From positions 1-19,135 of the forward strand of contig JWZX01000998.1 in NCBI GenBank assembly GCA_001275005.1: DNA of 19,135 nt, given 5' to 3'. Position numbers and translations under genes: made by a program. This document shows positions 7,213-14,832 of the stretch, in pieces. Within the stretch, counting starts at the first letter, position 1. The number at the start of each line of letters is the position of its first letter. This DNA comes from Chrysochromulina tobinii. Taxonomy: Eukaryota > Haptophyta > Prymnesiales > Chrysochromulinaceae. The notes beneath the pieces are model-generated. The model was not told the origin of the DNA and did not search any database. It was given only the letters and a program-made list of their open reading frames with translations.

Positions 7213-9333
7213 TCAGCGCATGCCGGCGATGGATCTCTGCTTCCAGCAATATTGCAGATTGGGCTTTGAGGCCAAGAGGCCAGGCTGCGCGGAGATGAGG
7301 CCGGGCGGGCGCGGGTGGCGCGAGTCCAGGCCGAGCGTCACCGGCGCATGCGGACTCGTGCTCAGCCTCGACGCGGCGGACGGCGGCCGCGCGCTGATCG
7401 CATGATCGTCATCCCAGTGCGATCCCCAGCTGCCGATACTCTGCATGGATGCCGAGCGTATGAGAGTGCCCGATTGTGGCCGGCTCAGGCTCGAGCTCAG
7501 GCTCGGGCTCGGGCTGTGCGTGCTGCCAGACGGCGGTCTCGACAGCGTGCGCTGACCCATCAGCTCGGCGACAGCGTTCAGTTCAATGGTCGCTGTATTC
7601 TTCCTACCGAAGCTGAAGGCAGCAGTCCGTGGGCGGCCAAAGAGCTCGCCCGAGTCGCTGCCCCACGGCGATGGCGTCCGACGCCCGGTGGGCGAGGGCG
7701 AAAAGTCGGCCGGCACATCGTCCGACTCGTCACCTAGGCCGAGGTGCTGAGAGCTGCTCGTCATTTGCAGGGGTCCGGGCAGCGTCCCACGTGAATCGAG
7801 GCGCTGGATGGCAAGCGCCCTCACATTGCGGCGGTTGGCACTCGATGCCCACGAGCCCCCGTCCTTGACAGACGACGCGAGGAATGACATCCCTCCCGGT
7901 CCAGATCCAGTTAACAAGTTGCCCAGCAGGTTGGCAGCGGCGGTTTCCTCCTTTGCGATGTGCTGCCGCCAGACGGTGTGAGCGGGCACGCCGAAGATTG
8001 GCTCGCGATCGATGCGCATCAGCGACGTACATGGGTCGTGCTGAGATGGATCTCGCACAGGCATGTCGGTTGCGGCTTCCCCGACCCGCGTGCGTCCCGC
8101 GTTCGAGCCGGGCCGTCGGGTCGTCTCTGAAGCCTTCTCGCCCTGCGCCGCGAGTCCCAAGTTTGGAATTAGTCTGTCTTTCAGTTTCGTCGCGGTCCCC
8201 AAGTTCAAGTTCAAGTTCAAGTTCAAGTCCCCCACTCGCACCCGTCTCAAAGGACCGTGGAGCAAGAAGCATGTTGAGCATGTGTCCACTGGCATTGTGG
8301 GGAAGAGGGGAACACTTGGTCTAACATCCATGAACATCTAAGCGGCCGTGCTGTGCAGAGGCTACCATCGTGTGCTCTTCGTGCGAATGGGTAGAAGCCC
8401 GGATGGTGGATGGTTCTGCCCTCACCCACTTGATGCGAATGGGTAGCCGCCGCCGAATTTTTGGGAGCGCATCATCGGGATCAGCTCAAACTTGCCTGGG
8501 GCCATGCGCTGGTACCCGCCCGCGAAAGCTGTGGCGCGTCGCGCGTGCTCATGCGAGAGCATGAAGGACGAGCCGCGCGCCGAGGTCGGCATCGGGTGTG
8601 AGAGGATCGACTTGACCGAATTGGACTCGGTGCGCCAGGAGTTGGCGGTTCTGCGGGTGGTGACCGAATAACGATCGAACACCTGCCCTGCGGTACGCCC
8701 GAGCACGTGTGGCGCTCGGCGGTGGCTCGTACGGCTCTCGGTGGCAAACCTGGTTGCTGTATGTGGGCTCGACGACGGCCGCTGCGCCATAGCCGAGGTT
8801 TCGGAGCCAGACACGTGGTACGGGTCGATGCCCGCGCACGTGCGTCGGCAGTGCGGGTGCTGCGCGCGCCACTGCTCGTAGTCCGTCAGTTGTGCTGGGC
8901 CGGTGAACACGCCGTGGACCACGTGGCCGCGTGGAGAGTCGACCACCACCTTCCGATGCAGCGTCTGTTTGCCAATGTTGGGCTCATCGCGGATGTATTG
9001 CGAGGGGCCCTCGTTGATGCGCCGCAGGTCCTGGCCAGCCGATCCGATGGCGTAGCCGTACATCTCGGAGTACGACTCTCCTTGTTGCCGAAACAAAGCG
9101 CCCGACATCCACGACGACGAGTGGTCGCGTGGGCCAGGAGGGGACGGGCTCCGGATCCTTTTCGGAGAGTCGAGCGGGCTCCTAGGGCGTGCACGCGAGC
9201 CGTCCGTAGGGATCGGGCTCCACGCGCGCGACCGCGAGCCGTCGGGACTCTGCTCGCGCGACCGTACGCCGTCTTTGAACGCAGGGCTCATTGGGCGCGT
9301 CGAGCGGCCTGGGCTCATCGGGGACGCCTCCAT
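7213..9333 (-). CDS. Ser/Pro-rich protein of unknown function (two exons, possible third)
   Basis: Not recognised. Proposed exons are 9333-8426 and 8320-7213, joined across a 105-nt GT-AG intron with matching phase, giving 671 residues. ATG 9333 begins MEASPMSPGRSTRPMSP; residues 1-65 are rich in SP and RS motifs (RSREQSPDGSRSRAWSP). The middle is more globular: SEMYGYAIGSAGQDLRRINE, SQYIRDEPNIGKQTLHRKVV and YEQWRAQHPHCRRTCAGIDP. Exon 1 ends KFELIPMMRSQKFGGGYPFA. Exon 2 carries an NLNLNLNL hexanucleotide-repeat tract, then DREPIFGVPAHTVWRQHIAK, and ends in a Ser-rich tail. SP-rich flanks suggest phosphorylation by proline-directed kinases; short basic/aromatic motifs could fit a cytoskeletal protein, but both are speculation. 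The terminal stop at 7213 may be bypassed by splicing to 6987-7118. The gene is divergent from the ankyrin-like gene at 9670. Confidence 0.6.
8201..8228. repeat. AAGTTC hexanucleotide microsatellite in coding exon
   Basis: Four full aagttc units plus aagt. On the minus strand it encodes the alternating Asn-Leu tract of the Ser/Pro-rich protein near the beginning of exon 2. The 6-bp unit preserves frame on expansion. Confidence 0.9.
8321..8425 (-). other. Predicted intron of the Ser/Pro-rich gene (GT-AG)
   Basis: The donor is AAGTGG|GTGAGGGC and the acceptor GGATGTTAG|ACCAAG on the minus strand. Exon 1 ends two bases into a codon and exon 2 supplies the third (GG+A, Gly), so the frame is kept exactly. 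Two other acceptors in the region give an in-frame stop or the wrong phase. A 13-bp sequence (tgcgaatgggtag on the plus strand) occurs both in the end of exon 1 (8434-8446) and inside the intron (8382-8394). Confidence 0.6.
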
Positions 9334-9669
9334 GTCTTTCTCCGACGGGGGAAACGCGTCGCGTGCGTCGCGTCGCGTTGAGGCCTCGCGGTGACAGTCG
9401 CATCGGATATCAAAACTTGCAGTGCAACAGATTCGTACGTGGACCGGCGCACCTTCAGAGACGTTGAGAGCTCCAGTATGCCCAATCTACTGGGTTGTTG
9501 ACGAACTTTCTGATCCTTGGCACAAGAGACGAAGCACATCGAGGCCACGCAGTGATGATCGTCGCGCGACCTTGTCCTTGGCACCGAGAGAGCGCTCGGG
9601 AGCCGCCTTGATCACAGGCCGCCCCACCGCGCTCAGCCTCGTGCGTGTTTCACCGGCGAACTCTCCGAG
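9334..9669. promoter_or_regulatory. Divergent promoter region
   Basis: These 336 bases separate the start codons of the Ser/Pro-rich gene (minus) and the ankyrin-like gene (plus). They should contain both promoters and 5'-UTRs. The minus-strand gene's frame stays open to about 9495 but has no further ATG. No TATA box or known motif was recognised. Confidence 0.4.
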
Positions 9670-10647
9670 ATGCCGCTCGTCCAGTCGTCGCTCCAGCAAG
9701 CAGAGACATGGCGCGGATGGTTCTCCTCCTTTTTCTCCGCGGATGCCACTGGGGGACCCCACGGTATGTCGGTCTCGGCCGAGCACATGCGGAGGGGGAA
9801 TATCACTGATTGTCCCTTTTACGAGCACATGATGGGCAGCCAGTCGGCAGCGCGCTCCTCGGCACCGCCACCGCCCACTTCACCGCCGCCACCGCCGGTG
9901 CGAGTGCCTTCGGTGGGAGACTTCGATGCGAGCCCCCCGCAGACGCCTGAACGCTCGTCCTCCGAGACGCTGAGGCGCAATTGGTCGGCTTCCGACTCGC
10001 TGGTGCACGCCGAGCTGGAGAGCCCGAACAGCCCGAGCGCGGCCGAGCGGGTCTACTGCGAGAAGCGCCAGCAAGCGATCCGTGCGCTCAGCGACGAAGC
10101 ACAGATGCTCGTCAGCGAGCTCTTCGCCATCGTGACCGGTGACGACGACGATGCGATGGAGACCGAGTGCGACGATCATACGATCATTGAGCACTCCCCC
10201 GGGTACGAGAAGAGCGCGGCGCAGCGCAGCGTCGACTGCGAGCGCGTGGCGGCCATCCTGGCGAGCGGTGTCGAGGGCGTGCACGCGAATCTGACCTGGA
10301 CGTACGGCGAGACTCTGCTGTGGATGGCGCTCGAGTATGACCACCGGCACCCGGCGCAGATGCTCAAGGTGCTGCTGCATGCGGGCGCGGACCCGAACGC
10401 GCCGAACGCCATCGACGGGCAACGACCACTGCAGAGCCCATGGCTAGGGGAAGCGGCGGAGGAGGAGGAGGACGAGCATGTACCCGGCAAGCGGGCGCTC
10501 CTGATACAGGCGGGCGCCGTGTTGGTCATTAGTGGTGACGGGTCGGCAGAGATGTCTACCGGCGGCCGCGCGTACCGCAAGCGCGTCTTTGCGAGTGCGG
10601 TGGCGAGTGACGAGGTCTTCTCGCGCTCGCGCAGCTCGCTCTGGTAG
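9670..10647 (+). CDS. Ankyrin-repeat-like protein, function unknown
   Basis: A 325-residue single-exon protein from ATG 9670. The N-terminus (WRGWFSSFFSADATGG) is followed by a Pro-rich segment (SSAPPPPTSPPPPP, about 68-85) and a Ser-rich acidic linker. A helical stretch, YCEKRQQAIRALSDEAQMLV, precedes the acidic TGDDDDAMETECDD. The recognisable part is ankyrin-like: GETLLWMALEYDHRHPAQML followed by KVLLHAGADPNAPN (about 216-252), where HAGADPN is the typical repeat turn. A second, degraded repeat may follow (QRPLQSPWLGEAAEEEEDEH, then KRALLIQAGAVLV), with an acidic insertion. Ankyrin repeats mediate protein binding, and no enzymatic motif is visible. The basic/Ser C-terminus ends SRSRSSLW. 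The true N-terminus is uncertain because no upstream stop was established adjacent to it; ATG 9766 (MSVSAEHM) is an alternative start. It is tandem with, and about 570 nt upstream of, the Hsp110 gene. Confidence 0.65.
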   Translation: MPLVQSSLQQAETWRGWFSSFFSADATGGPHGMSVSAEHMRRGNITDCPFYEHMMGSQSAARSSAPPPPTSPPPPPVRVPSVGDFDASPPQTPERSSSETLRRNWSASDSLVHAELESPNSPSAAERVYCEKRQQAIRALSDEAQMLVSELFAIVTGDDDDAMETECDDHTIIEHSPGYEKSAAQRSVDCERVAAILASGVEGVHANLTWTYGETLLWMALEYDHRHPAQMLKVLLHAGADPNAPNAIDGQRPLQSPWLGEAAEEEEDEHVPGKRALLIQAGAVLVISGDGSAEMSTGGRAYRKRVFASAVASDEVFSRSRSSLW

Positions 10648-10650
10648 CAT

Positions 10651-10683
10651 GCATCCCGCAGTAGCAAGCATCCCGCAGTAGCA
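10651..10683. repeat. 16-bp direct repeat just after the ankyrin-like gene
   Basis: gcatcccgcagtagca occurs at 10651-10666 and, after one a, at 10668-10683, with a partial third start (tccccc) beyond. It begins three bases after the stop codon. Confidence 0.9.
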
Positions 10684-11214
10684 TCCCCCGATGCGTACTG
10701 CCCCAAAGAGAGAGACGGCAAGGTGAGGCAGACGGAAGGCATGGTTGACCCGTCGACGGCTGCATGCGCATTTGGTTTAGTACCGGTAGACATGGAACGC
10801 TCACATGTAAGTCACCGTTCCGTCGGAGGCCTGCGGGGTTTATTAAAGGCCACAGGTGGATAGTAGCTAGTCAGTGCTTGTGTGTGCCCTGAGAACGGGC
10901 CTCTTCTCGACAAGCAAGCAAGCTAGTTAGTCGAAACAACACAAGTACCTAAACGAGCGCAATCGAATACCCCTGTAACCAGCAGAGTAAGGAAAGGGTG
11001 GGCGGAGAAGATGGTATGTATGCCCTGCTTGCTTGCTTGCTTGCTTGCTTGCTTCTCGACGGCCGAGGGCTGCGCTCGCAAATCCTTCGCGCTCGACAGA
11101 CTTCCCCACAGCTTCGGCTACGGGCGCGATTCCAGACGCAGCACCTGGAATCGCGGCGGTCAAGCACCGCGCCGAACATCCTGCCGCGGTCGCGGAGAAG
11201 ACTCTCAAAGAAGA
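10684..11214. promoter_or_regulatory. Spacer and promoter/5'-UTR of the Hsp110 gene
   Basis: This is about 530 nt between the ankyrin-like gene and the Hsp110 start. It contains tttattaaagg at about 10838, which could be a TATA-like element or part of an upstream 3' end, a caagcaagcaagct run at about 10912-10923, and the (TGCT)7 repeat at 11026-11053. I looked for alternating GAA/TTC heat-shock elements and found no convincing three-unit match. From ATG 11011 the sequence is open and in frame with Hsp110. Confidence 0.4.
11026..11053. repeat. (TGCT)7 tetranucleotide microsatellite
   Basis: Seven perfect tgct units. They lie 15 bases after an ATG (11011) that is in frame with the Hsp110 coding region and would encode a Leu-Leu-Ala-Cys repeat. 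Gain or loss of one unit shifts frame. Confidence 0.95.
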
Positions 11215-13683
11215 ATGGCTTGCATCGGGATTGACATTGGGCAGCAGAATGCAGTCGTGGCCATTGCCCGCCGCGGTGGCATCGATGTCCTCTCAAATGA
11301 GGTCTCGAAGCCCCTGACCGCCTCCATGGTCGGCTTCTTGGGCAAGGAGCGCAAGCTGGGGGAGCAGGCGCTGTCTGGGATCACGTCCAATCTGACGAAT
11401 ACAATCACTGGCGTCAAGGCAGTGATTGGAAAGAAGTACCATTCGGAAGACGTGCAAAAGGAGCTCAACCTTGTGGGCTATAAGATGATTGAGGTCGGCT
11501 CTGGCAACGTGGGCATTCCAGTCAGCTACAATGAGGAGGAGGTGGTGCTGACACCCGAGCGCGCGATGAGCATGGTGTTGAAATGCATGCAGTTCATCGC
11601 CGAGCTCGATCAGAAAGGTCCGGTCACTGACGTGGTGCTGTCGGTGCCACACTACTTTACTGACGCCGAGCGCCATGCCATGCTGGATGCCGCCAAGGTG
11701 GCCGGCCTCAATTGCCTGCGGCTCATGAACGACATCACGGCAGCTGCGCTGGCGTATGGCATCTACAAGACCGACATGCCGGTTGACAAGCCCACCCACG
11801 TGGCCTTCGTGGACTGCGGAGCGATGGATACCACGGTAGCGATCATCAGCTTCGTCAAGGGCAAGCTGACGGTCCTGTCGGTGGCGTGCGACCGGCATCT
11901 CGGCGGGCGCGATTTCGACATGATCTTGGCGGAGCACTTCGCGGCGGAGTGGAAGGAGAAGCACAAGATCGACGCCAAGTCGAGCAAGAAGGCCATGTAC
12001 CGGCTGGTCACTGCGGCGGAGAAGACGAAGAAGATCCTCTCGGCCAACCCTCAGGCGCCCATCAACATTGAGAACTTCATGAACGACATTGATGTGAAGG
12101 GCATGATGGATCGCTCGGAGATGCTCGCCGTGGCCGAGCCGCTGCTCGTCAAGCTCGACGGCATCATGGAGCAGGCCTTCAAGGCGAGTGGGCTGATGAA
12201 GGAGGACATCTCGTCGGTCGAGATCATTGGCGGCACCAGCCGCATCCCGGCGGTCAAGGACCGCATCGCCAAGTGGTTCGGGCTTGAGAGGTGCTCGACG
12301 ACTCTCAATGCGGACGAGGCGATCGCCAAGGGCTGCGCGCTGCAGTGCGCGATGCTGAGCCCCGCCTTCAAAGTGCGCGACTTTTCGGTCAACGACGTCA
12401 CCATGTACCCGATCGCCTTGTCATGGAGCTCGACCGGAGCGGTGGACAAGATGGAGGTGGACCAAGATGAGGGCGAGGGCGAGGAGAAGGTGCCGACGAC
12501 CGGCTCGTCTTCGGTAGTCTTCTCCAAGTTCAACTCGGTGCCCAACACGAAGATGCTCACGTTTTACCGCAAGGAGGCCTTCTCTCTCTCGGCCTCATAC
12601 GACTCGACTGCGACGCTGCCGATGGGCTTCCCGATGAAGCTGGCGGACTTCACGGTCACCGACATCCCCAATCGCGCGGCCAACGCCGATGGGACGATCG
12701 ACCCGGCCAAGATCAAGATTAAGCTGCGCCTGGACATCCACGGCGTGCTCACCCTCGAGAGCGCCGTGGCCATCGAGGAGCAGGAGGTTGTCGAGGAGGT
12801 CAAGGCAGAGCCCCCGCCGCCGGCGCCGGACGCCGCGCCGCCCGCGGAAGGGGAGGCCGCCGTGCCGCCGGCCGAGGCGCCCGCCGAGCCCGAGAAGAAG
12901 AAGTCGAGGAAGGTGAAGCGGATCGCCCTGACGGTGCAGAGCAGGACCGGCGGCCTCACGTCAAAGGAACTGATGGAGGCGCAGGAGGCCGAGGCGAACA
13001 TGCAGCTCCTTGACAAGATGATCAAGGCCAACGCGGAGGCGATGAACGCGCTCGAGGCGACGGTGTACAAGTACCGCTCGGACATTTCGGAGCGGCTGGG
13101 CCCCTTCTTCCCCGAGTCCGATAAGGAGAAGTTTGGCGAGGCGCTCACGACGATGGAGGACTGGCTCTACGACAACGCCGATCAGGAGAAGGCGGTGTAC
13201 GATGCCAAGCGGAAGGAGATGCTGGACATGTTCGCGCCGGGCGAGGAGCGCTATCTGGAGGCGGAGACGCGGCCAGATGCGTTCGCAGAGCTAGAGAAGG
13301 CGATCGCCGCCTTTGCGGGCTTCGCCTCCTCGACGGATGAGCAGTATGCACACATCAGTGCCGAAGAGAAGCAAAAGGTGGAGGCCGAGGTGGCGCAGGC
13401 GCAGGCGTTCCACTCTGAGGCAAAAGCGAAGCTGGATGCCCTCCCAGCCACGGAGATGCCGCCCGTCAAGGCCGCGGACATCAGCGCGAAGGCCGCCGCT
13501 CTCACGAAGGCGTGCAAGCCGATCATGAGCAAGCCCAAGCCCTTGCCGCCGAAGCCCGAGCCCGCTGCGGACGCGCCGCCGGCCGAGCCGGCCACGCCGT
13601 CCGAGGGCGCCGGCGACTCACCTCCCGACGAAGGTGCGGATGCGGCGGAGGCGCCCAAGAAGGATGACATGGAGGTGGAGTGA
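11215..13683 (+). CDS. Hsp110 (HSPA4/HSPH/Sse1-type) chaperone, Hsp70 nucleotide exchange factor
   Basis: An 822-residue Hsp70-superfamily protein of the Hsp110 branch, which releases ADP from Hsp70 in the cytosol and aids disaggregation. ATG 11215 was chosen because the family's N-terminus follows at once (MACIGIDIGQQNAVVAIARR). Nucleotide-binding domain about 1-385: VVLSVPHYFTDAER, RLMNDITAAALAYGIYKTD, FVDCGAMDTTVAI, HLGGRDFD and SVEIIGGTSRIPAVKDRI. The canonical Hsp70 DLGGGT-type loop is replaced by DCGAMDT, as expected for the Hsp110 branch. The beta substrate-binding domain has an acidic insert at about 413 (KMEVDQDEGEGEE). A second Pro/Ala/Glu-rich loop runs about 525-565. The alpha-helical domain starts about 580 (LTSKELMEAQEAEANM, ISERLGPFFPESDKEKFGEA). 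A further Pro/Ala-rich tail ends DDMEVE. Length is near the usual 800-850. No intron is needed over 2.5 kb. Confidence 0.95.
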   Translation: MACIGIDIGQQNAVVAIARRGGIDVLSNEVSKPLTASMVGFLGKERKLGEQALSGITSNLTNTITGVKAVIGKKYHSEDVQKELNLVGYKMIEVGSGNVGIPVSYNEEEVVLTPERAMSMVLKCMQFIAELDQKGPVTDVVLSVPHYFTDAERHAMLDAAKVAGLNCLRLMNDITAAALAYGIYKTDMPVDKPTHVAFVDCGAMDTTVAIISFVKGKLTVLSVACDRHLGGRDFDMILAEHFAAEWKEKHKIDAKSSKKAMYRLVTAAEKTKKILSANPQAPINIENFMNDIDVKGMMDRSEMLAVAEPLLVKLDGIMEQAFKASGLMKEDISSVEIIGGTSRIPAVKDRIAKWFGLERCSTTLNADEAIAKGCALQCAMLSPAFKVRDFSVNDVTMYPIALSWSSTGAVDKMEVDQDEGEGEEKVPTTGSSSVVFSKFNSVPNTKMLTFYRKEAFSLSASYDSTATLPMGFPMKLADFTVTDIPNRAANADGTIDPAKIKIKLRLDIHGVLTLESAVAIEEQEVVEEVKAEPPPPAPDAAPPAEGEAAVPPAEAPAEPEKKKSRKVKRIALTVQSRTGGLTSKELMEAQEAEANMQLLDKMIKANAEAMNALEATVYKYRSDISERLGPFFPESDKEKFGEALTTMEDWLYDNADQEKAVYDAKRKEMLDMFAPGEERYLEAETRPDAFAELEKAIAAFAGFASSTDEQYAHISAEEKQKVEAEVAQAQAFHSEAKAKLDALPATEMPPVKAADISAKAAALTKACKPIMSKPKPLPPKPEPAADAPPAEPATPSEGAGDSPPDEGADAAEAPKKDDMEVE

Positions 13684-13693
13684 GGAGGAGCAG

Positions 13694-13798
13694 CTGGCGC
13701 CGTGTGGCCTGGCGCCGTGTGGCCTGGCGCCGTGTGGCCTGGCGCCGTGTGGCCTGGCGCCGTGTGGCCTGGCGCCGTGTGGCCTGGCGCCGTGTGGA
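13694..13798. repeat. 15-bp minisatellite, seven copies, next to the Hsp110 stop codon
   Basis: Seven units of ctggcgccgtgtggc start at 13694, 13709, 13724, 13739, 13754, 13769 and 13784; only the last base of the last unit differs. It begins ten bases after the Hsp110 stop (13681-13683), so it lies in the 3'-UTR. Each unit contains the palindrome ggcgcc. There are no spacers between units. Confidence 0.97.
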
Positions 13799-14111
13799 GC
13801 GCCGAGCGGCCGAGCTATTGAGTAGACGCTGGGAGCGTAAGCTGGGGGCGACCGAGAGGAGACGATCCGAAGATGACGACGACGAGGGACACCATGTCGA
13901 GATTGACGACGAGATTGACGAGATTGACGACGAGGGGCACCGCTAGACGTGATGTGGGCGAGCCGTCGAGGCGAGCTGTGAGAGGGTAGGGCTGGCTTGG
14001 TGTCACGGGAGCTGCGCCCGCTGACGGCGAGGAGGTTGCTGTTGAAGCGACCGAGGTGGACGACGCGGAGGTGGTTGTGATGAGGAGGTGGTCGTGATGC
14101 CAATCATGGCT

Positions 14112-14211
14112 CATCAGTGGCCATCAGATGGCAATCATGGCTCATCCGTGGTCGTGATGCCTATCCGATTGCCGCCGATGAGCCATGATTGCCATCTGAT
14201 GGCCACTGATG
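14112..14211. repeat. Perfect 35-bp inverted repeat with 30-nt loop
   Basis: The left arm 14112-14146 (catcagtggccatcagatgg...) is the exact reverse complement of the right arm 14177-14211 (...ctgatggccactgatg), with no mismatch over 35 bp. The loop is 14147-14176. Direct repeats overlap it: aatcatggctcatc occurs at 14102-14115 and 14133-14146, and atccgattgccgcc occurs in the loop (14163-14176) and just after the right arm (14215-14228). Confidence 0.95.
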
Positions 14212-14234
14212 CCCATCCGATTGCCGCCGAGAGT

Positions 14235-14274
14235 GGAACATGACGGAACATGACGAAACATGACGAAACATGAC
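14235..14274. repeat. 10-bp tandem repeat, four copies
   Basis: Units ggaacatgac, ggaacatgac, gaaacatgac and gaaacatgac follow directly in tandem, 23 bp after the inverted repeat. Confidence 0.95.
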
Positions 14275-14291
14275 GACGGCCCGAGGAACCC

Positions 14292-14390
14292 GATGGACAC
14301 TACGTGGCGTGTGCTGGACACGTGCTCCCTGGTGGTGGGCCGTGACGCGTGAGGGTATGGCTTAACTTTGGATGGACACTACGTGGCGTG
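14292..14390. repeat. 20-bp direct repeat pair
   Basis: gatggacactacgtggcgtg is present identically at 14292-14311 and 14371-14390, 79 bp apart, upstream of the HECT ligase gene. Weaker similarity (gtgctcc...ggtgggc) continues after each copy, suggesting a partially decayed tandem duplication. Confidence 0.9.
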
Positions 14391-14700
14391 CTTGAAGTGC
14401 TCCTCGAGGTGGGCTCGCTCTCTCTCTCTCGCTCGACGCTCCGGCCGCCCGAATAGTTACTAGCCGTTGCACGGTGAGCTCGATTCCCGTATAGCGTAGC
14501 TGACGCCGGTGCGATGCGCACGTGAACGATCCCCGCGATACCACACACAGAGAGAGAGGCGAGTGCGGAGAGGCGAGTGCAAAAAAAGTCGCGTGCGTCG
14601 CATTCGTCTCCCGGCTGGTTGTGTGCGCGCTTTTCTGTTGTGTGGTGGTGTCGTGTGGAGACTCTGTGCGGGTGGGCGGGGGACTGGCAGGGCCGCTTTT

Positions 14701-14832
14701 GTGAGTAAATATGAACTGAGAGATCGGTTGACAGAGAGAGCCGTCGTGGGCGTTTTCCCGATTTCTGAGGCCGCTCGGGCTCGAAGTTCTCGACGCGCGG
14801 TGCCCGCTTTTGTGCCGCCGCTGTCGCGACAC
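14701..14832 (+). promoter_or_regulatory. 5' leader of the HECT ligase gene with possible 5'-UTR intron donor
   Basis: A strong consensus donor GTGAGTAAAT begins at 14701, and possible acceptors (gttgacag near 14736, tttctgag near 14769) lie before ATG 14833. The reading frame of the ligase is open leftward to about 14509 but contains no in-frame ATG before 14833. A 5'-UTR intron is therefore possible but not shown. Confidence 0.35.

Larger units (their letters stand above)
13799..14508. other. Repeat-rich spacer between Hsp110 and the HECT ligase gene
   Basis: Some 700 nt with no supported gene. It holds gattgacga-type repeats (about 13901-13935), the composite inverted repeat (14112-14211), a 10-bp tandem repeat (14235-14274), a 20-bp direct repeat at 14292 and 14371, and a tc microsatellite (about 14416-14431). 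It must also contain the Hsp110 3' end and the HECT gene promoter. Confidence 0.6.

Noticed and set aside
10648-11010. Heat-shock element upstream of Hsp110
   Set aside because: Isolated GAAC and TTCC motifs occur (for example near 10795 and 10818), but no alternating three-unit GAAnnTTCnnGAA array was found.
13694-13798. CRISPR array
   Set aside because: Units are directly adjacent without spacers, and the genome is eukaryotic; it is a minisatellite.
14112-14211. Terminal inverted repeats of an insertion sequence or rho-independent terminator
   Set aside because: Only 30 nt lie between the arms, with no transposase and no T-tract, in a eukaryotic context. A MITE-like origin is kept as a hypothesis only.
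14509-14832. 108-residue N-terminal extension of the HECT ligase
   Set aside because: No in-frame ATG before 14833, a consensus splice donor lies inside it, and the known UBE3C-type N-terminus begins at 14833.
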